Source of the DNA: Rhipicephalus microplus
Taxonomy: Eukaryota > Arthropoda > Arachnida > Ixodida > Ixodidae
Assembly (NCBI RefSeq): GCF_043290135.1
Contig: NC_134705.1
Span: 59,266,771-59,330,770, forward strand
DNA: 64,000 nt
Direction of reading: 5' to 3'
How positions within the stretch are numbered: the stretch's first letter is position 1; each line of letters opens with the position of its first letter. The translations under genes were made by a program, and so were the position numbers. The notes under the pieces were generated by a model that was not told the DNA's origin, did no database searches, and was given only the letters and a program-made list of their open reading frames with translations. Of the stretch, positions 1-11,544 are shown piece after piece.

Positions 1-734
1 ATACCCTGTATGGAAATAAAACGTTTCTTAAACGGATGCCTCTCTTCGGTGTCGGTTGTGAAACGCCTCAACGCGTTGCCTTCGGCGGTCCCCGGTTCAG
101 TTAATGTGGCCGCCGCGCTGTACTCAGTCTGTGGTCATTCATGTGAAATTGGCTGCACAAAATTGTCCACATCGATCTGGCTACTCATGGACTTGTATAT
201 AACTGTACATACACGTCTGCCTCAAACGTTTTGCCTCAACGTACCGCAAAATGAAAATACCTAAAGAGCTGCTCTCAAAATTTGCATGAGACCGTACATA
301 TTTCAAAATTTTCTCAGGGGCGAAGCTCGTTTTTGGCTAACCTCGTCCTGCGTCAGGCGCAACCGGCAGTATCTCTGGAACAGTGTAATAAATGGCTCTG
401 TCTCATCACCATTTCTCGTCTCATTTCTTAGATGGCGTTGGCCCAATAGAAGAGTTTGGTCACAGATGGATGTGTCTTTCGAGGGCTCCGGATCGACTGC
501 GCAGACGTGTGTTTTTGCGTGCTTCGGGCTTGCTTTTTCTTAGTTTATTAGGCACTAGTGGGGTATTTGTGATGATACAGAAGAGCTTGAACAGCACGCA
601 TATTAACGTTTAAAGCACATTATGTGAGACAGTCTGGCGTAGGATCATCAACAGTAAGGGCACTCCGTTAGCAGTCGGGTCGTTTTAGAGGCCACCTGGT
701 TCCAATTCTCCTTAATCTTATACGAGTTGAACAA
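1..734. other. Unassigned leading stretch
   Basis: No convincing gene. Open frames here are short and resemble nothing I recognise. The only notable string is GGGGCGAAGC at 317-326, which also occurs in the composite repeats at 27.4 and 44.4 kb and could mark the end of an old copy. Confidence 0.4.
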
Positions 735-3362
735 TGTATTGCGGTCCTTGGATGCAACGTATACTGTTTTGGGGGGGATTTCAACATAAAGTGGATCGAT
801 CTCCTGCGAAACATAAGTACGTTGTCACCTATGTGCTCTGCCTTTCGTGAAATGTTAAATGTGAATTCTCTGTTTCAATTTGTGTGAATTCCTCCTCAAA
901 TCACTTTCAACTTGCAAATATATAAGATTCATTGTCCTTTTCCGACCGCACCCTTATTTCGACTGCTGATTCATTACTAGCTGTAAGTGATCATGAAATT
1001 GTTTTTGCACACCTCTCCTGTCCTGTAAAGTATCGCCATACTAGATCACCACAAATGATCTTGTACTAAGATAAGGCAGACTGCGCTTCACTATCTCCTG
1101 AACTAGACGAACTTTTGCCTGTTTTCCAAAAGCTTACTTCTTCTATCGATGTGGAGTCTGCATGGAATCGGCCAAAAATGAAACTTATCAATAACATAGT
1201 CATTCGCTCTGTCTTGAGTGATTACATCAAAACGCTGAGCCGATAAACCATGAATGAGCAGAATTATTTGCGCTTTGATTAATAGATGACCCCGACTGTA
1301 CCGCAGGTACTGCATATCGACAAAATCTGACCGTTTCCACCACATGAAGTAACTCGCCAAAGGAATAGCAAAAGAAATGCTCAAGGCAGAAAGCACATAT
1401 TTAGAAACACTAGGTGAAAGATTAAAACTTAACCCGAAAAAAGTTTGGAAGTGCGTCAGAAGCAAGCGTAGTTCAAAGGATGCTATTCGAGATGTTATAG
1501 ACGACAATAACTATGGTGATGACCACAAAGGGAAGGCTGAATAGTTTGACAGCTACTTCGAATCGGTATTCTTACAGTCTATTCCGCATGCCAGGCGAGT
1601 ATAAACTACTCAGAGTTTCTCTCAGATGAGTGCAATAATCTTTTCAGAAGGGGGATAGCAAAGCTACTGCTAAAAGTGAACGTGAAGTCAACACCAGGCC
1701 CTGATCACATTTTAAACTGTGTAATAAAAAACAGCGCTGTGTCACTTGCCCCTTTCCTCGCAATACTTTTTCAAAATACATTTGATTCCGGAGCCTCACC
1801 AAACGACTGGAAAACTCCAAATGTCGTTCCTATTTTCAATAGCGGTGATAACTCAAATACCCGGAACTACATTTGCCCATTTCAATTACTAGTGTGTCGT
1901 GTAAGACACTAGGGCCTGTCATTTACTACAACTTGCTGAATCATCTTAAGAAATCATTTTTTTTCAGCACAGCAAGGTTTCAGAACGGGAATTGATTCAG
2001 TTGTCTCACGACATAGCCTTATCATTTAATTACAGCAAACAGGTTGACTGCATCTTCTAAGATTTGCGAAAGGCTTTGACTCTGTACTACATAATCTGTT
2101 GCTGATAAAACTCTTTGTGCTAAATATTCCTTCGGTTTTTTTACGTTGGATTGAGGCTCATCTTGCTGATCGAAAACAGTGTACTGTTCTTCACGGGACG
2201 CGTTCACCATATAGAACAGTCTTATCAAGTGTCCCCCAAGGATCGGCTCTGGGACCGATTTTTTCTAATATTTATTATTGATATAGGAGAACCGGTGTCA
2301 AGCAATTGCAAATTGTATGCCGATGACTGTTGTCTTTACGGCGAGAATTTTCCTGAGTGACAGTGTCCAGTTACCAAGTGACCTTCATGCGATACTACTA
2401 TGGCGTATTAAGAGAAATATGAGGCTGAATTTGTGAAGTGCGAAGTTGTGTGGTTTACTAACAAATTAACATTTTTGATTGTACGCATTGTCTTGAGGAT
2501 GAAACCTGTTAATTTTATCAAATCACGAATATTTAGTTGTTTTGTATAGGAATGACATTTGAAAGCAAAACCTCAAGAAAGCTTTTCCTAGGTTGTAAAA
2601 AACTCATTACTTTTAAAACGTGTGCACTCTTTTAGAATACGGATGCTCCACATGGGACCCCTGTACAAAGATTTGCATTGCCGAAGTAGAACGCATTCAG
2701 AAGCGTGCAGCACGGTTTATTTCCTCGAACTACGACTTTTTAATAAGCTCCTGTGATATAAGAGCCGATCTTAGATGGCCGACTTTGCAAGGTAGACGAA
2801 AATACATACGCCTAAAGCTCTTTCAAAACATTTTATTGGAGCAACGTTCATTAGGAAGGAAGCATATATTCTCAATCCTAGATACAGGTCAGCCCATCGA
2901 ATACATACTCTAAAGGTGAGAGAATATAGCTGTTGCACTAACATATGTAAGCATTCCTTCGTTCAAGGAACATGCCATTATTGGAATAGTCTACTGGAGG
3001 AGGTTATCTTGTCGCCTATCGGTTCCTTGGACAGTGCCCTAAGTGAAGTTTTGCTCCACTAGGCATCGTGTCACCTGTGTGCGGCATTCAATGAAGTTGT
3101 CTACCTATATGTTTTTAATCCTTTTTACTTTTTGTAGTTTTGTGGTAATATACTGTTCTAGGTTTGACGTAATATATTTTTCGAGTGATCAGTTCGCAAT
3201 TTACATGTGTCACGTCAGCTGTAATCATAACACATTGCTTATCTTGTTATGTTAACTCTTCATGTTGTACACCACCTGTATTGTATTGTTTCTTTTGTTT
3301 TCCCCCCTACAATAATAATGTCCGTTGGGCGCAGTACGTTTAAGAACAAACAAATAAATAAA
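735..3362 (+). mobile_element. Decayed non-LTR retrotransposon (CR1/L2/Jockey-like), EN + RT
   Basis: The + strand reads as a broken LINE pol. An endonuclease piece has GGDFNIKW near 768-795 and a catalytic VSDHEIVFAHL motif near 985-1015. A linker follows, then an RT start (PGPDHI near 1690, then DWKTPNVVPIF and a NYRP-like block). The RT core has FDSV, the VPQGS-like motif SVPQGSALGP (about 2225-2260) and LYADD (YADD at 2316-2327). A C-terminal thumb block (LEYGCSTWDP, then RIQKRAARFI) spans 2632-2730. The 3' end is an AAATA-type tail at about 3345-3362. Stops and frameshifts are frequent (for example a TAA at the DFRKAFDS motif near 2060), so it is a dead copy. The clade assignment is from motif style only. 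Confidence 0.8.
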
Positions 3363-3689
3363 AGTAGCGTAAACGTTTGTTGCACCTATTACACTGCATG
3401 GTTTTCAGGAGGATCAGTCACCTAATATTTTTCTTTTTTGTGTGTTTTTTCCTGCACCACGGAAGGATGCAAGTACACCGACCACGCAAATTTTTGTAGT
3501 AGACCTTAGAGTTTTTTTGTTTTTTTTTTACTTGGAAGAGCGCTCGTCGTACGCCGCGTCCTGTTATTATCCAGTGGGACAACTCAGCTGCACGTGGACT
3601 CTGCTGAATTGTCAAAAACATTGTCAAACAAGATATAGTTAAAGGCTGTAAAATGTTCAGAATTGGGGGTGGGTTTTTAATTGCAGGCA

Positions 3690-5300
3690 AGTGCGGATGT
3701 GGATGCAGAGGAAGCTCACGCCTAGTGTAGACAACGTGAGATTGAAGAAAAAAATGCAGGAAATGATGGTTACCCTGGGTGAACTGATGATGAGAATTGC
3801 CGAGATGGAGACTGCGTTGAATACGAATGCTATGGGAGAAAGACTTAAGTCAGACGAGGAAAGATTATCGAAGGTGGGCAAGATAAACAAAGCAGCAGCC
3901 AATGGTGAGAGTGGTAGGGCACCAGCACCCAGAACGGCAGAGAAGAAAGGAGAAACAGGTTCAGAAAAGGACACGCAATGGGTTCAACGGTCACAATACC
4001 CACCTTCTGCGAAGTGGTGGGAGATGGGGAAGGGACAAAGCAGCTGGCGTTACAAGCGCAAGTGACCTGCAGCTCCGGGACACTCTAACAGAAAAGTCAC
4101 AGCACGTGATAAATGCCGGGAACTCGAATGTGAATCGATGCGCAGAAACAATCACAGAGAGGGTAAAAGGCCATAAGAGGGTTTCAATAAGGACGTTCTT
4201 AGGACATAAGCTAGAAGCAGTGATGAGGCAAGCGAGCGCGAAACTCAGAACTAAAGCTAATGCACGAAGTCTCGTGATAACTTGCGTGGTCTAAATGATG
4301 CCTTGAATGAAGAGTAGCAAAACTAGCGACCACATTGGCTGAAGAAGTCAATGACACGCACGCCATTCTCCCTCAGGTACAGATTAATTTGCACGATACC
4401 GGAGGTACCGGAGCGAGACGGCAACCTCGAAAGAGCAGCTGTCGATGCAAATATCGCAGATGAGTCGAAAGAAAAGCTTCGAAGTAGTGGAAATAAACAG
4501 AGAGGTGCATAGGTGGGTGATTTTCAACGTGACAGAATCCACTTCAAAGGAGGATAGGTCATGAGGGATGTTGGGGACTTGCAGAACGCGCAGTACCTTT
4601 TTTGGGTATCACGTAAGTCCTTCGCAGTTCAAGACAGCTAGTAGCAAAAAATTTACCAGGGGTACTGTTTGACAGGCCGTACAGCCAAAAACCAGAGAAA
4701 AGGTAAAAGAAGAGAGAAAGCGCTAGTTGCAGTTAGTTATTATTATATGCAAGATGGTAGAAAAGTGGCAAAATGGTTAGATATTGAGGAGAAGAACAAA
4801 AAACAGAGAGGTCTCATTTGGCTACAGAAATATGCCCTAAAGACTTGGAAGACCCACTACAGATTCTGATTTATACTGGGGAAGGATACATCAGGATCAT
4901 ATAATAAAAGAAAGGTGGCGATGTTGGAAAGATAGTCCGTAGCAAAGCCGAATGGGATAGAGTGAAGCAAACGTCTTCAGAGCGCCTTAGGGTTTCGGGC
5001 ACAGTAGGGGGAAAGAAAACATGGCTAAGTGTAGCTTACTTGTGAACGGGGAATAACTGCAAGGAAAAAAATTTGGAGATAATGAAAAGCAGACGCAACG
5101 ATATGAAAGAATTTGACCATGGTGCCAAAATAATCCTTCGACGAGACATGAGTGCTCACATGCAGTACCTTGACAGATATTCAGACACTGATGGCAGGTC
5201 ATTGCTAGATCTCTGTGAGCAACATAGTCTTCAGACAGTTATCGTGAGGCCTAAGTGTGAGGGGCAGATTACGTAGGAAGTTCTGCACAGGTACAGTTGC
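3690..5300 (+). mobile_element. Decayed LINE: ORF1-like coiled-coil region plus endonuclease fragment
   Basis: The open frame 3691-4065 is rich in K/E/M (MQEMMVTLGELMMRIAEMET is typical of a coiled coil), resembling ORF1 of I-like LINEs. About 900 bp downstream the same strand encodes an endonuclease piece: GTVGGKKTWLSVAYL near 5000-5042, then KIILRRDMSAHMQYLDRY (a degraded GDMNAH motif) and LLDLCEQHSLQ, ending with CEGQIT at 5260-5276, a characteristic tick LINE endonuclease block. RT is absent, so the copy is truncated or interrupted at about 5300. Several stops lie between the blocks. It is a different family from the LINE just upstream. Confidence 0.7.
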
Positions 5301-6418
5301 TAGAATAGGAAAGTGTGATGAACGTGCCGGCTAGCGCGTGACGCCTAGGAGGTAACCACCAGATGGCGCTGGCACACGTTTGCACGTCACTCAATGCAGC
5401 GATGCGCTGCGCAGAGATGGGAATTAACCACGCGCGCGGGCATTGTAAAACATTTAAAATATATCTTTCTTGCTCGTGCATGGCCTCAAATGGCGACCGA
5501 GAATATATGTTAATTAGCTCATGAAAAACAAGATGCCTACACGGGTGCGCGACTGAACGTAAATATCGTCAGGTCGACAGGATGCCGAAAGTGAGCACGC
5601 GTGATGGCACTGAAACATTTTATTGATGTGAAGTGGTAAAAGAGTGGAACGATGAACTCAGTTGTGATCCATTGCTTGCAACACCTTCCACGGCAAACCA
5701 TCATTTCCTCAAGCACTAATATGTAAATAAAGCCCCATCATTCACAACGTCACACTCAGAGACGAGAATCACGAGCGGTATCTGGATGAAAACCTTTTAT
5801 TTTCTGCACACAGGTCATACAACGCATTTCCGAGTAGTAACTCACCATCTGTTTACAACAATGTATTCTTTATAATTGGTCGCGCGTCCTTTTTTATCCC
5901 CAAGAAAAAAGTTCTATAATTCACAAGTGCCCCACAGAACATTAAGCTGCAAACCTGCTGATGTGCCAGATCATCAGGTACTTCCTCTTTTCACGGGAAG
6001 ATGCTCGCGATCACTCCTTGTGGAGTACGTTTCTGTAAAAAGGCAAATGGGTGAGCAGAAAAAACTTGACCACTTGATTGGTGAGGCTCGGACTCTGTTG
6101 TGCGCAGCCCACTGTGACATTTTTTTAATTTTTTTACTAAGCAGGAAAGAAGCTCTTGCAAGCTGTCACTATGAAACTCGTTGTAGCTAAACCACTTTGA
6201 ATAAGTGATTTCAAGGGCGTCTACAAATGCGAAGAGCTTCTCCGAAAGGCCTAGCCATAGGTGTTCGCACGAGGGGGGCAAAGGGGGCTGGCCACCTAGG
6301 AGGGGGCTCTAAATATATTCTATACATTGACAAGGCAGTGGGGCACTTTTTAGTCGTCTAAAAGGGGGGCGTAAAGTCTGCCTCATACACTAATTTTATA
6401 GGGAGGAGGCGCCCTGCA
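5301..6418. other. Unassigned interval
   Basis: I see no coding region. There is a moderately CpG-rich patch at 5320-5480, an AATAAA at about 5725, and a poly-C run at 6428-6440 just beyond the interval. Short open frames on both strands have no recognisable domain. Confidence 0.4.
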
Positions 6419-7630
6419 ATGAAGCTTCGCCCCCCCCCCCCTAACGGTCTGCACGCCTGTGGGCTTACCCCTTTCAATGCGGACAATTTCGCCATTCCCA
6501 GTGTGATCGAAATGCCGGGAGATGTCCGCACTGCGACCGTCCGCCGAAGTGCAGCGCGCAGATCGGCCACCGTACATCGAGATCGGCCTCGACGCTGCGA
6601 GACCGATCTCGATGCCGCTTGCGAGCGCGCCGCGATAGCGGCGTGGCGAGCCAAGCAGTACTCCACGCCCAACACTCACTTCAAGCGTGACTTCCTCGAC
6701 CGGAGCTTCGGCCTCAGCTTCAAGGTGTGTGATCGACTTTAGTTCGACAACAACTTGACGCGCATCGGCAACATTTAGAATGAACTGCATCGTTCCAAAG
6801 CGTTGTCGGTTCTTTGTGACGCATTTCGAAGCGACGCCGACGAATTCGCCGACTACGTCACGTGGGCCACGTGCAAGCAGTCGTTAATTGCCGGTAGAAT
6901 TCCATCGCTCAGCGTGAGTTACGGTTATCGCTACTCGCCCCGACCGGAACATCTACCCGAGTTGAACGCTGTCCAGGAACGGCTCATCGCTCCTCGACTC
7001 CCGTTTATGAGTATACGACGCTTGACTCACGGCAACGGACAGTACGGAATCAAGGGCCAGGTAGTGAACGTCCCCATCGAAGTTCCAGCCGTCGTTAGGT
7101 GCCTGCCTCGCAACATTCCAGACGACGCTGACATCGACGTCCACGTCAAGCGGGAACTGTTAAGCAAGCCAACGTACTAGCGAGGATTGGTCAAGCACAG
7201 CAACATCCACGCTTGGCTCAAACACTTGGAAAACACCCCGCTGAGCACTGCGTCGCTAGCGTCTGCGGAGTCGACATCATTACGATGTACCTCGTGCCCA
7301 ACCTATCGCGTGCAGCCGTGGAGAAGTACGTCGACGAAGCCGTGGAAGAATACTTGAAACTACCGCAACGACGATCCTTTGTGATAGTTGGCGACGTCAA
7401 CGTCGACGTCATCAAGGACGATTGGGTGGTCGACTACATGGATTCGCGGCACTCGCTGAAACGAGCAACGCACGACGGCAAACATCATCCAACCACGGTT
7501 CGCGGGACGTGCATCGACCACGTCTTTGCAAACTTCGACCTTCGACCGCTGCAACCAGACCCACTCACCCTTCATTTTACGAACCGTATAGCCATCTTGC
7601 TCAAGATACCCAAAGCGTCTCATCAATAAG
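6419..7630 (+). pseudogene. Helitron remnant: N-terminal region joined to C-terminal endonuclease
   Basis: One + frame runs from about 6419 to 7260 with only three TAG stops (6740, 6776, 7178). It reads as the N-terminal part of tick Helitron-like proteins: an arginine-rich lead, NTHFKRDFLDRSFG, FDNNLT, then LPELNAVQERLIAPRLPFM, GQYGIKGQVVNVPIEV and VVRCLPRNIPDDADI (DUF6570-like), ending HAWLKHLENTP near 7245. The frame then shifts and an endonuclease/exonuclease/phosphatase C-terminus follows (VIVGDVNVDVIKDDW at 7384-7428; TTVRGTCIDHVFANFDLRP at 7495-7553). The Rep nuclease and helicase expected between these are missing. The last endonuclease motif reads HFTNRIAI where a D-H pair is usual, so catalysis is probably lost. 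GC content is clearly higher than in flanking DNA. Confidence 0.65.
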
Positions 7631-8074
7631 CATCGTCTTTCGCAGCATACGTGCGTGCGTGTTCACTCGTGTTCACTCACAACACACACGCATGTCGCAA
7701 ATTACAAACCACATTTATCGCAGTTCTACATATATGCTCCGCATGCTAACCGGTGTTCCCACTCGGGAAACTGCCGTCATTTTTAGCTCACTTGTAGCCT
7801 GTAGTGAACCCTGGGACGAAGCAATGACTTTGTTTTCGTGCCATGAGAGCACATACAGAAGCATTGGTGACAGAGCTCCACCGCAATTAAAAAAACGAGG
7901 ACGAACGCGCTCGACGAAACTGTCCGAAACGTGCAAACAATGTATAAACGATTGCGTGCACCCCCAGGCGTCTCCTTCACGGAGGCTTCAGAGCGCTCCG
8001 TAGGCGCCGCTTGCCAATCATCACACTTTCCTTCAATAAAATAATGAGATTCAATAAAATAATGTACGTGCTGT
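7631..8074. other. Unassigned, possible Helitron 3' flank
   Basis: There is a short ACAC/GTGT-rich patch at 7655-7695 and a duplicated TTCAATAAAATAATG at 8032-8062. No gene or terminal hairpin with a CTRR end could be recognised. Confidence 0.3.
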
Positions 8075-8415
8075 GGGGTAGTTAAGGAAATGATGGAACA
8101 CGTTCTGATTGAATGCGGCGATATCCACTCAGGTATACGTGTGGGTACAAGCCTGTGAGAGGCTTTGTGTTTCAGGGACAAACGTAGAAAGCTGAACACG
8201 CCCGCGATAGAAGCAAGAGATGGTTGAAGTATTGGTGGCAGATACTAGAGATAAAGGACAGAAATAGTAGAATATTGAGGGCATTCTGCCTGAAGAGGTG
8301 GGGAGATGGAACACAAATGTATATTTTTGTTAGAATAAGATCGACTTAATCGACGTAGATAAGGCATTAGGCCAAGATAAAAGAAAAATTCCTTTTTGTT
8401 TTTTTTGTGAGTTGG
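8075..8415 (+). mobile_element. LINE 3' end (family shared with 35.4 kb)
   Basis: The start encodes a degraded C-terminal block, EMMEHVLIECGDIHSGIRVG, matching the ORF2 end of I-like LINEs. It is followed by about 250 bp of 3' sequence that recurs in the same order at 35385-35745 (shared blocks GAGATAAAGGACAGAAATAG, AATAAGATCGACTTAATCGA and GATAAGGCATTAGGCCAA). Both end in an A/T-rich tail. The (ATCC)n microsatellite begins directly after it. Confidence 0.65.
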
Positions 8416-8420
8416 GTGCG

Positions 8421-8557
8421 TCCATCCATCCATCCATCCATCCATCCATCCATCCATCCATCCATCCATCCATCCATCCATCCATCCATCCATTCATCCA
8501 TCCATCCATCCATCCATCCATCCATCCATCCATCCATCCATCCATCCATCCATCCAT
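8421..8557. repeat. (ATCC)n microsatellite
   Basis: An almost perfect tetranucleotide array with one TTCATCC interruption near 8492. It produces long artificial HPSI/WMDG open frames on both strands. Confidence 0.98.
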
Positions 8558-8790
8558 GTGTGCAATAAGATGGACCGATGCACGCATGAAAATAAGTATG
8601 GATGGACGGATGGACGTACGGACGCATTGACGGAAGCATAAACGAAAGCATGGATGGACGTGCGGATGGTCAGACGTACATACGGACGAACGGACGGATG
8701 CATGGATGGACGGATGAGTGAGCGGGAGCGTTGACGGACGGACGCTTCGCCCCACTCATCATCATTCACTCCGTGGAGAGGCTGTGAGTT
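8558..8790. repeat. Degenerate GGACGGATG minisatellite with conserved flank
   Basis: Irregular GGACG/GGATG/GCAT units end in GCTTCGCCCCACTC (from 8744) and CATTCACTCCGTGGA. The same array and flank occur at 28150-28345 and 45178-45410, so this is a truncated copy of that composite repeat. Confidence 0.75.
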
Positions 8791-9431
8791 TTTGTAATTG
8801 TGCGAGAACTGGGCTATGATCAAATCACCTGTGAAACGGGCTATGATCAGCTGATCACAGCTTACGCGGCGGTAAAGAAAATCAGCGTAGGCACTTTCTC
8901 GTCTTAGTTCTACCTGCGGCTTTATTATCACCTGCGCGTTTACAAAGGAAATTTCATCTGCTGCATCATCTATGACCAATCAGGAAAAATGTATGCTTTT
9001 TCAGTATGGCTGCTTTGTTAACACCAAGCTTTGCGCTCTTATTGGATGGTGTTAACAATGCTTTTCTATCTCTATGTGCCCTAAGTACACGGAGGCGTAT
9101 TACGGTGTTTTCAAAATGTTCAGTTGAGGAAAACCAAAGAATGAATTAGCCACTGAAAAGCCGAAGGCTTGCTTTTTTTTTCGTTGCAGCTAGTCCAAGA
9201 CGCGTAAGAGTCGAACAGAAGAAAATGAATTGTACCATTCTTCAGTATTATTATTTGTGAAAATAATTGAAAATGCTCCTAGATATAATCATTGGTCTAG
9301 GTGTGCATGTGGAATGACACCCTATGCTGAAAACATGACCTGAGGCTAAGCTTCCGCGCAGCGGTAATGAACAATGAAACTTCTCATATTCTACACATCA
9401 CATTGTTTCGTCGCTGTTATGTGTCCAGCCA

Positions 9432-9700
9432 GTACACAGTAAAAATTTTTACGCCCAGAAGGGTGTAAATGAGCTTGTCCCGTGGACGACACCCTAAGGG
9501 TGTTAATTCAGCACCTTCCAAAAAGGGTGCTTTACCATGCACCCTTAGAATAGGGTGTACATGTAAAAAAACTGTAGGGTGTTAAAAAAACACCCTTAAG
9601 GAAGGGTGCCTTCGATGTCCATCACTTTTTTAGCACCCTCTGAGGAGGGTGCGAGAAGGGTGCACAAGGGTGTTGAGTGCCCATGGCAGGGGTGGCGAAT
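9432..9700 (+). repeat. Left TIR and subterminal AGGGTG array
   Basis: The terminal inverted repeat is followed by about a dozen AGGGTG or CACCCT motifs in both orientations, many pairing into short hairpins such as ACACCCTAAGGGTGT at 9489-9503. Confidence 0.8.
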
Positions 9701-10074
9701 ACTGCCACCAATAGATATCAGCATGCACTGATTAAACACTACTTGAAGAAAGTGGTCCTGATTATCGATGGTGCACCACCTGTCGAGCTCCATTCATTGC
9801 GTGTGGGCAAAAATATAAACGCGTACAATCGTGTATGAACTTGTGCTGGATCTATATATACTTCACAGTATATGCATAATGCGCGTTACAGAAAATGAAG
9901 CCTTGCTGCCCTTGCATATTGCGTTTATTTAATAGGCAAATAAAACAAACTTTTCTTCTGCCACACAACTTTTTCACCAGATATACGTTCATGTATACGT
10001 ACACTACACATGCAACACCTCAAATGTTTATCATATTTTTTTCAGTTTCACTTTATTGACAATTCTTTGCAACA

Positions 10075-10465
10075 TACAATTACACTGGTTTCAGTTTAGT
10101 ATACTGCTTCAAGTACATAGAGACTACAAATGAAATACACGCTAATATATCCCTATAATTCTTTCAAGTATCTACAATCCCAATGGTTTCCAGTTTAATA
10201 CTCCTTCGTGTACACAATCGGTTAATAGGAATGAAATACAGGCAAATATATACTTATGATTCTTTCAAATATATACAATCACCATGATTTCACTATATAC
10301 GCCTTCATGTACACAATCGTTCCCAAGAAGTGATGCACACAAAAATATATATGGATAGTGTTTTCAAATGTATACAATCACAGTGGTTTAAGCTTTGTAT
10401 TCCTGCATGTATAACAATTGGTTATGAGAAATGATGTAGATGCAAACATATACGGGTTTTCGCAC
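10075..10465. repeat. Tandem array, 97-100 bp unit, about four copies
   Basis: Successive units begin near 10075, 10173, 10269 and 10369. Each carries TACAATYnC..TGGTTT, then a T(G/T)TACACAATCG-like block, AATGAAATACA and TCTTTCAAATAT. Copies are diverged, which suggests age. Confidence 0.7.
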
Positions 10466-10589
10466 ATATAACTTTAGCGAATACTTAAGAAACCAATACA
10501 ATGATCAGTAACACAATATGCTAAAAACGAACACAAAACTGAGTCAGGACACACAAAAAACAAAAGAGGTAATGCATAATTATGGCTAA

Positions 10590-11410
10590 TGACACAGCTG
10601 GGTCACTTTATGCCAAATGTCCCAGCCATTTTGGCAACCATCTCAAATGTATTCAAAAAACTCGTGCTGCATTGAAAATAGTGAACTTCTGGAATATTTA
10701 GGAGAGGAAAAATATTTGGTCACGTGGCTGCCTTCTGAACTTTCTGGAATGCCGTCTAGGTGTTGTATGTGAAAAATTTTATTTTAAAAGCACCGCTCCT
10801 TCTTTCCATACGAAACTCGGTCTACGTGTTATGTAACTAGAGCTTAATTTGGGAGAGTTGGTTCATCGTGGTTGTGTGCTAGTCACAGCGCGACAACTTT
10901 AGGAAGAGACAGAAAGGACAGGAAAGAGCACAGACTGTCAACTGAATTTAATGAATGTGCTACGAGCGCTTTTATACGGAGTACAAGAACCGTGTTCATG
11001 CGCGACGACACGTGTGAGCACTACAAAATAGTTTTAACTGTGAAAAGAATACTCCCCCTCGGAAAGGATAAGTGAACGGGTAGTGATGCACTGATCATTG
11101 GTTTACCTGATAAAAAATATTTCTACAAACGTTAAATTGGCATTAAGTAAACCTATTCTCGTGACGAATGGGGTAAGATTGACTATTCCTGTTGCTGTTT
11201 AGTACACACACTTTTGAAAGCTTGAAAGGGGTGGAAAACAACACGCTAATATCATATCTGCTGGCTATTTTTCTAGTTGGGAGACACGTGATGTGGTATA
11301 ACATGCAAAGATTTTGGTCATTGTTTTTTGTTGGTCCTGTCTTCTTTAACTTTACCTTCTGCAGGAGGGTTTCGCAAACGGGTGTGAAGATTCTGTTGGG
11401 ATACCCAGCA
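10590..11410 (-). mobile_element. Penelope-like element, left inverted copy
   Basis: The reverse complement parallels the right-hand copy at 11545-12895. Shared blocks include AAACCCTCCTGCAGAA, CAACAGGAATAGTCAATCTT, TATAAAAGCGCTCGTAG and AATTCAGTTGACAG. The GIY-YIG coding part is deleted: after the AATGCCAAT block (11136-11144) it jumps to the 3' region. The arm then continues into flanking sequence (10600-10810) that is also mirrored on the right. The 5' end is truncated near 11410 and faces the other copy. Confidence 0.7.
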
Positions 11411-11544
11411 TCTTTTAGTCTTTTAATCTGGTTTTTAAGCCTGACCTCACCCTTGTGCTAACATGACTTCTGAAGGGTGGCCTGAATACATGTATCAATT
11501 CCTCTTTCTATTAATTTTGAATGCCCACTATCAAAAGGCAGAAC

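Noticed and set aside
1103..1507. 134-codon minus-strand frame
   Set aside because: Antisense shadow of the + strand LINE endonuclease-RT linker.
8245..8755. Long WMDG/HPSI open frames
   Set aside because: They are translations of the (ATCC)n microsatellite and the adjoining minisatellite.
10075..10465. CRISPR-like spaced repeats
   Set aside because: Contiguous diverged tandem units of about 98 bp in a tick genome, with no constant repeats separated by unique spacers.
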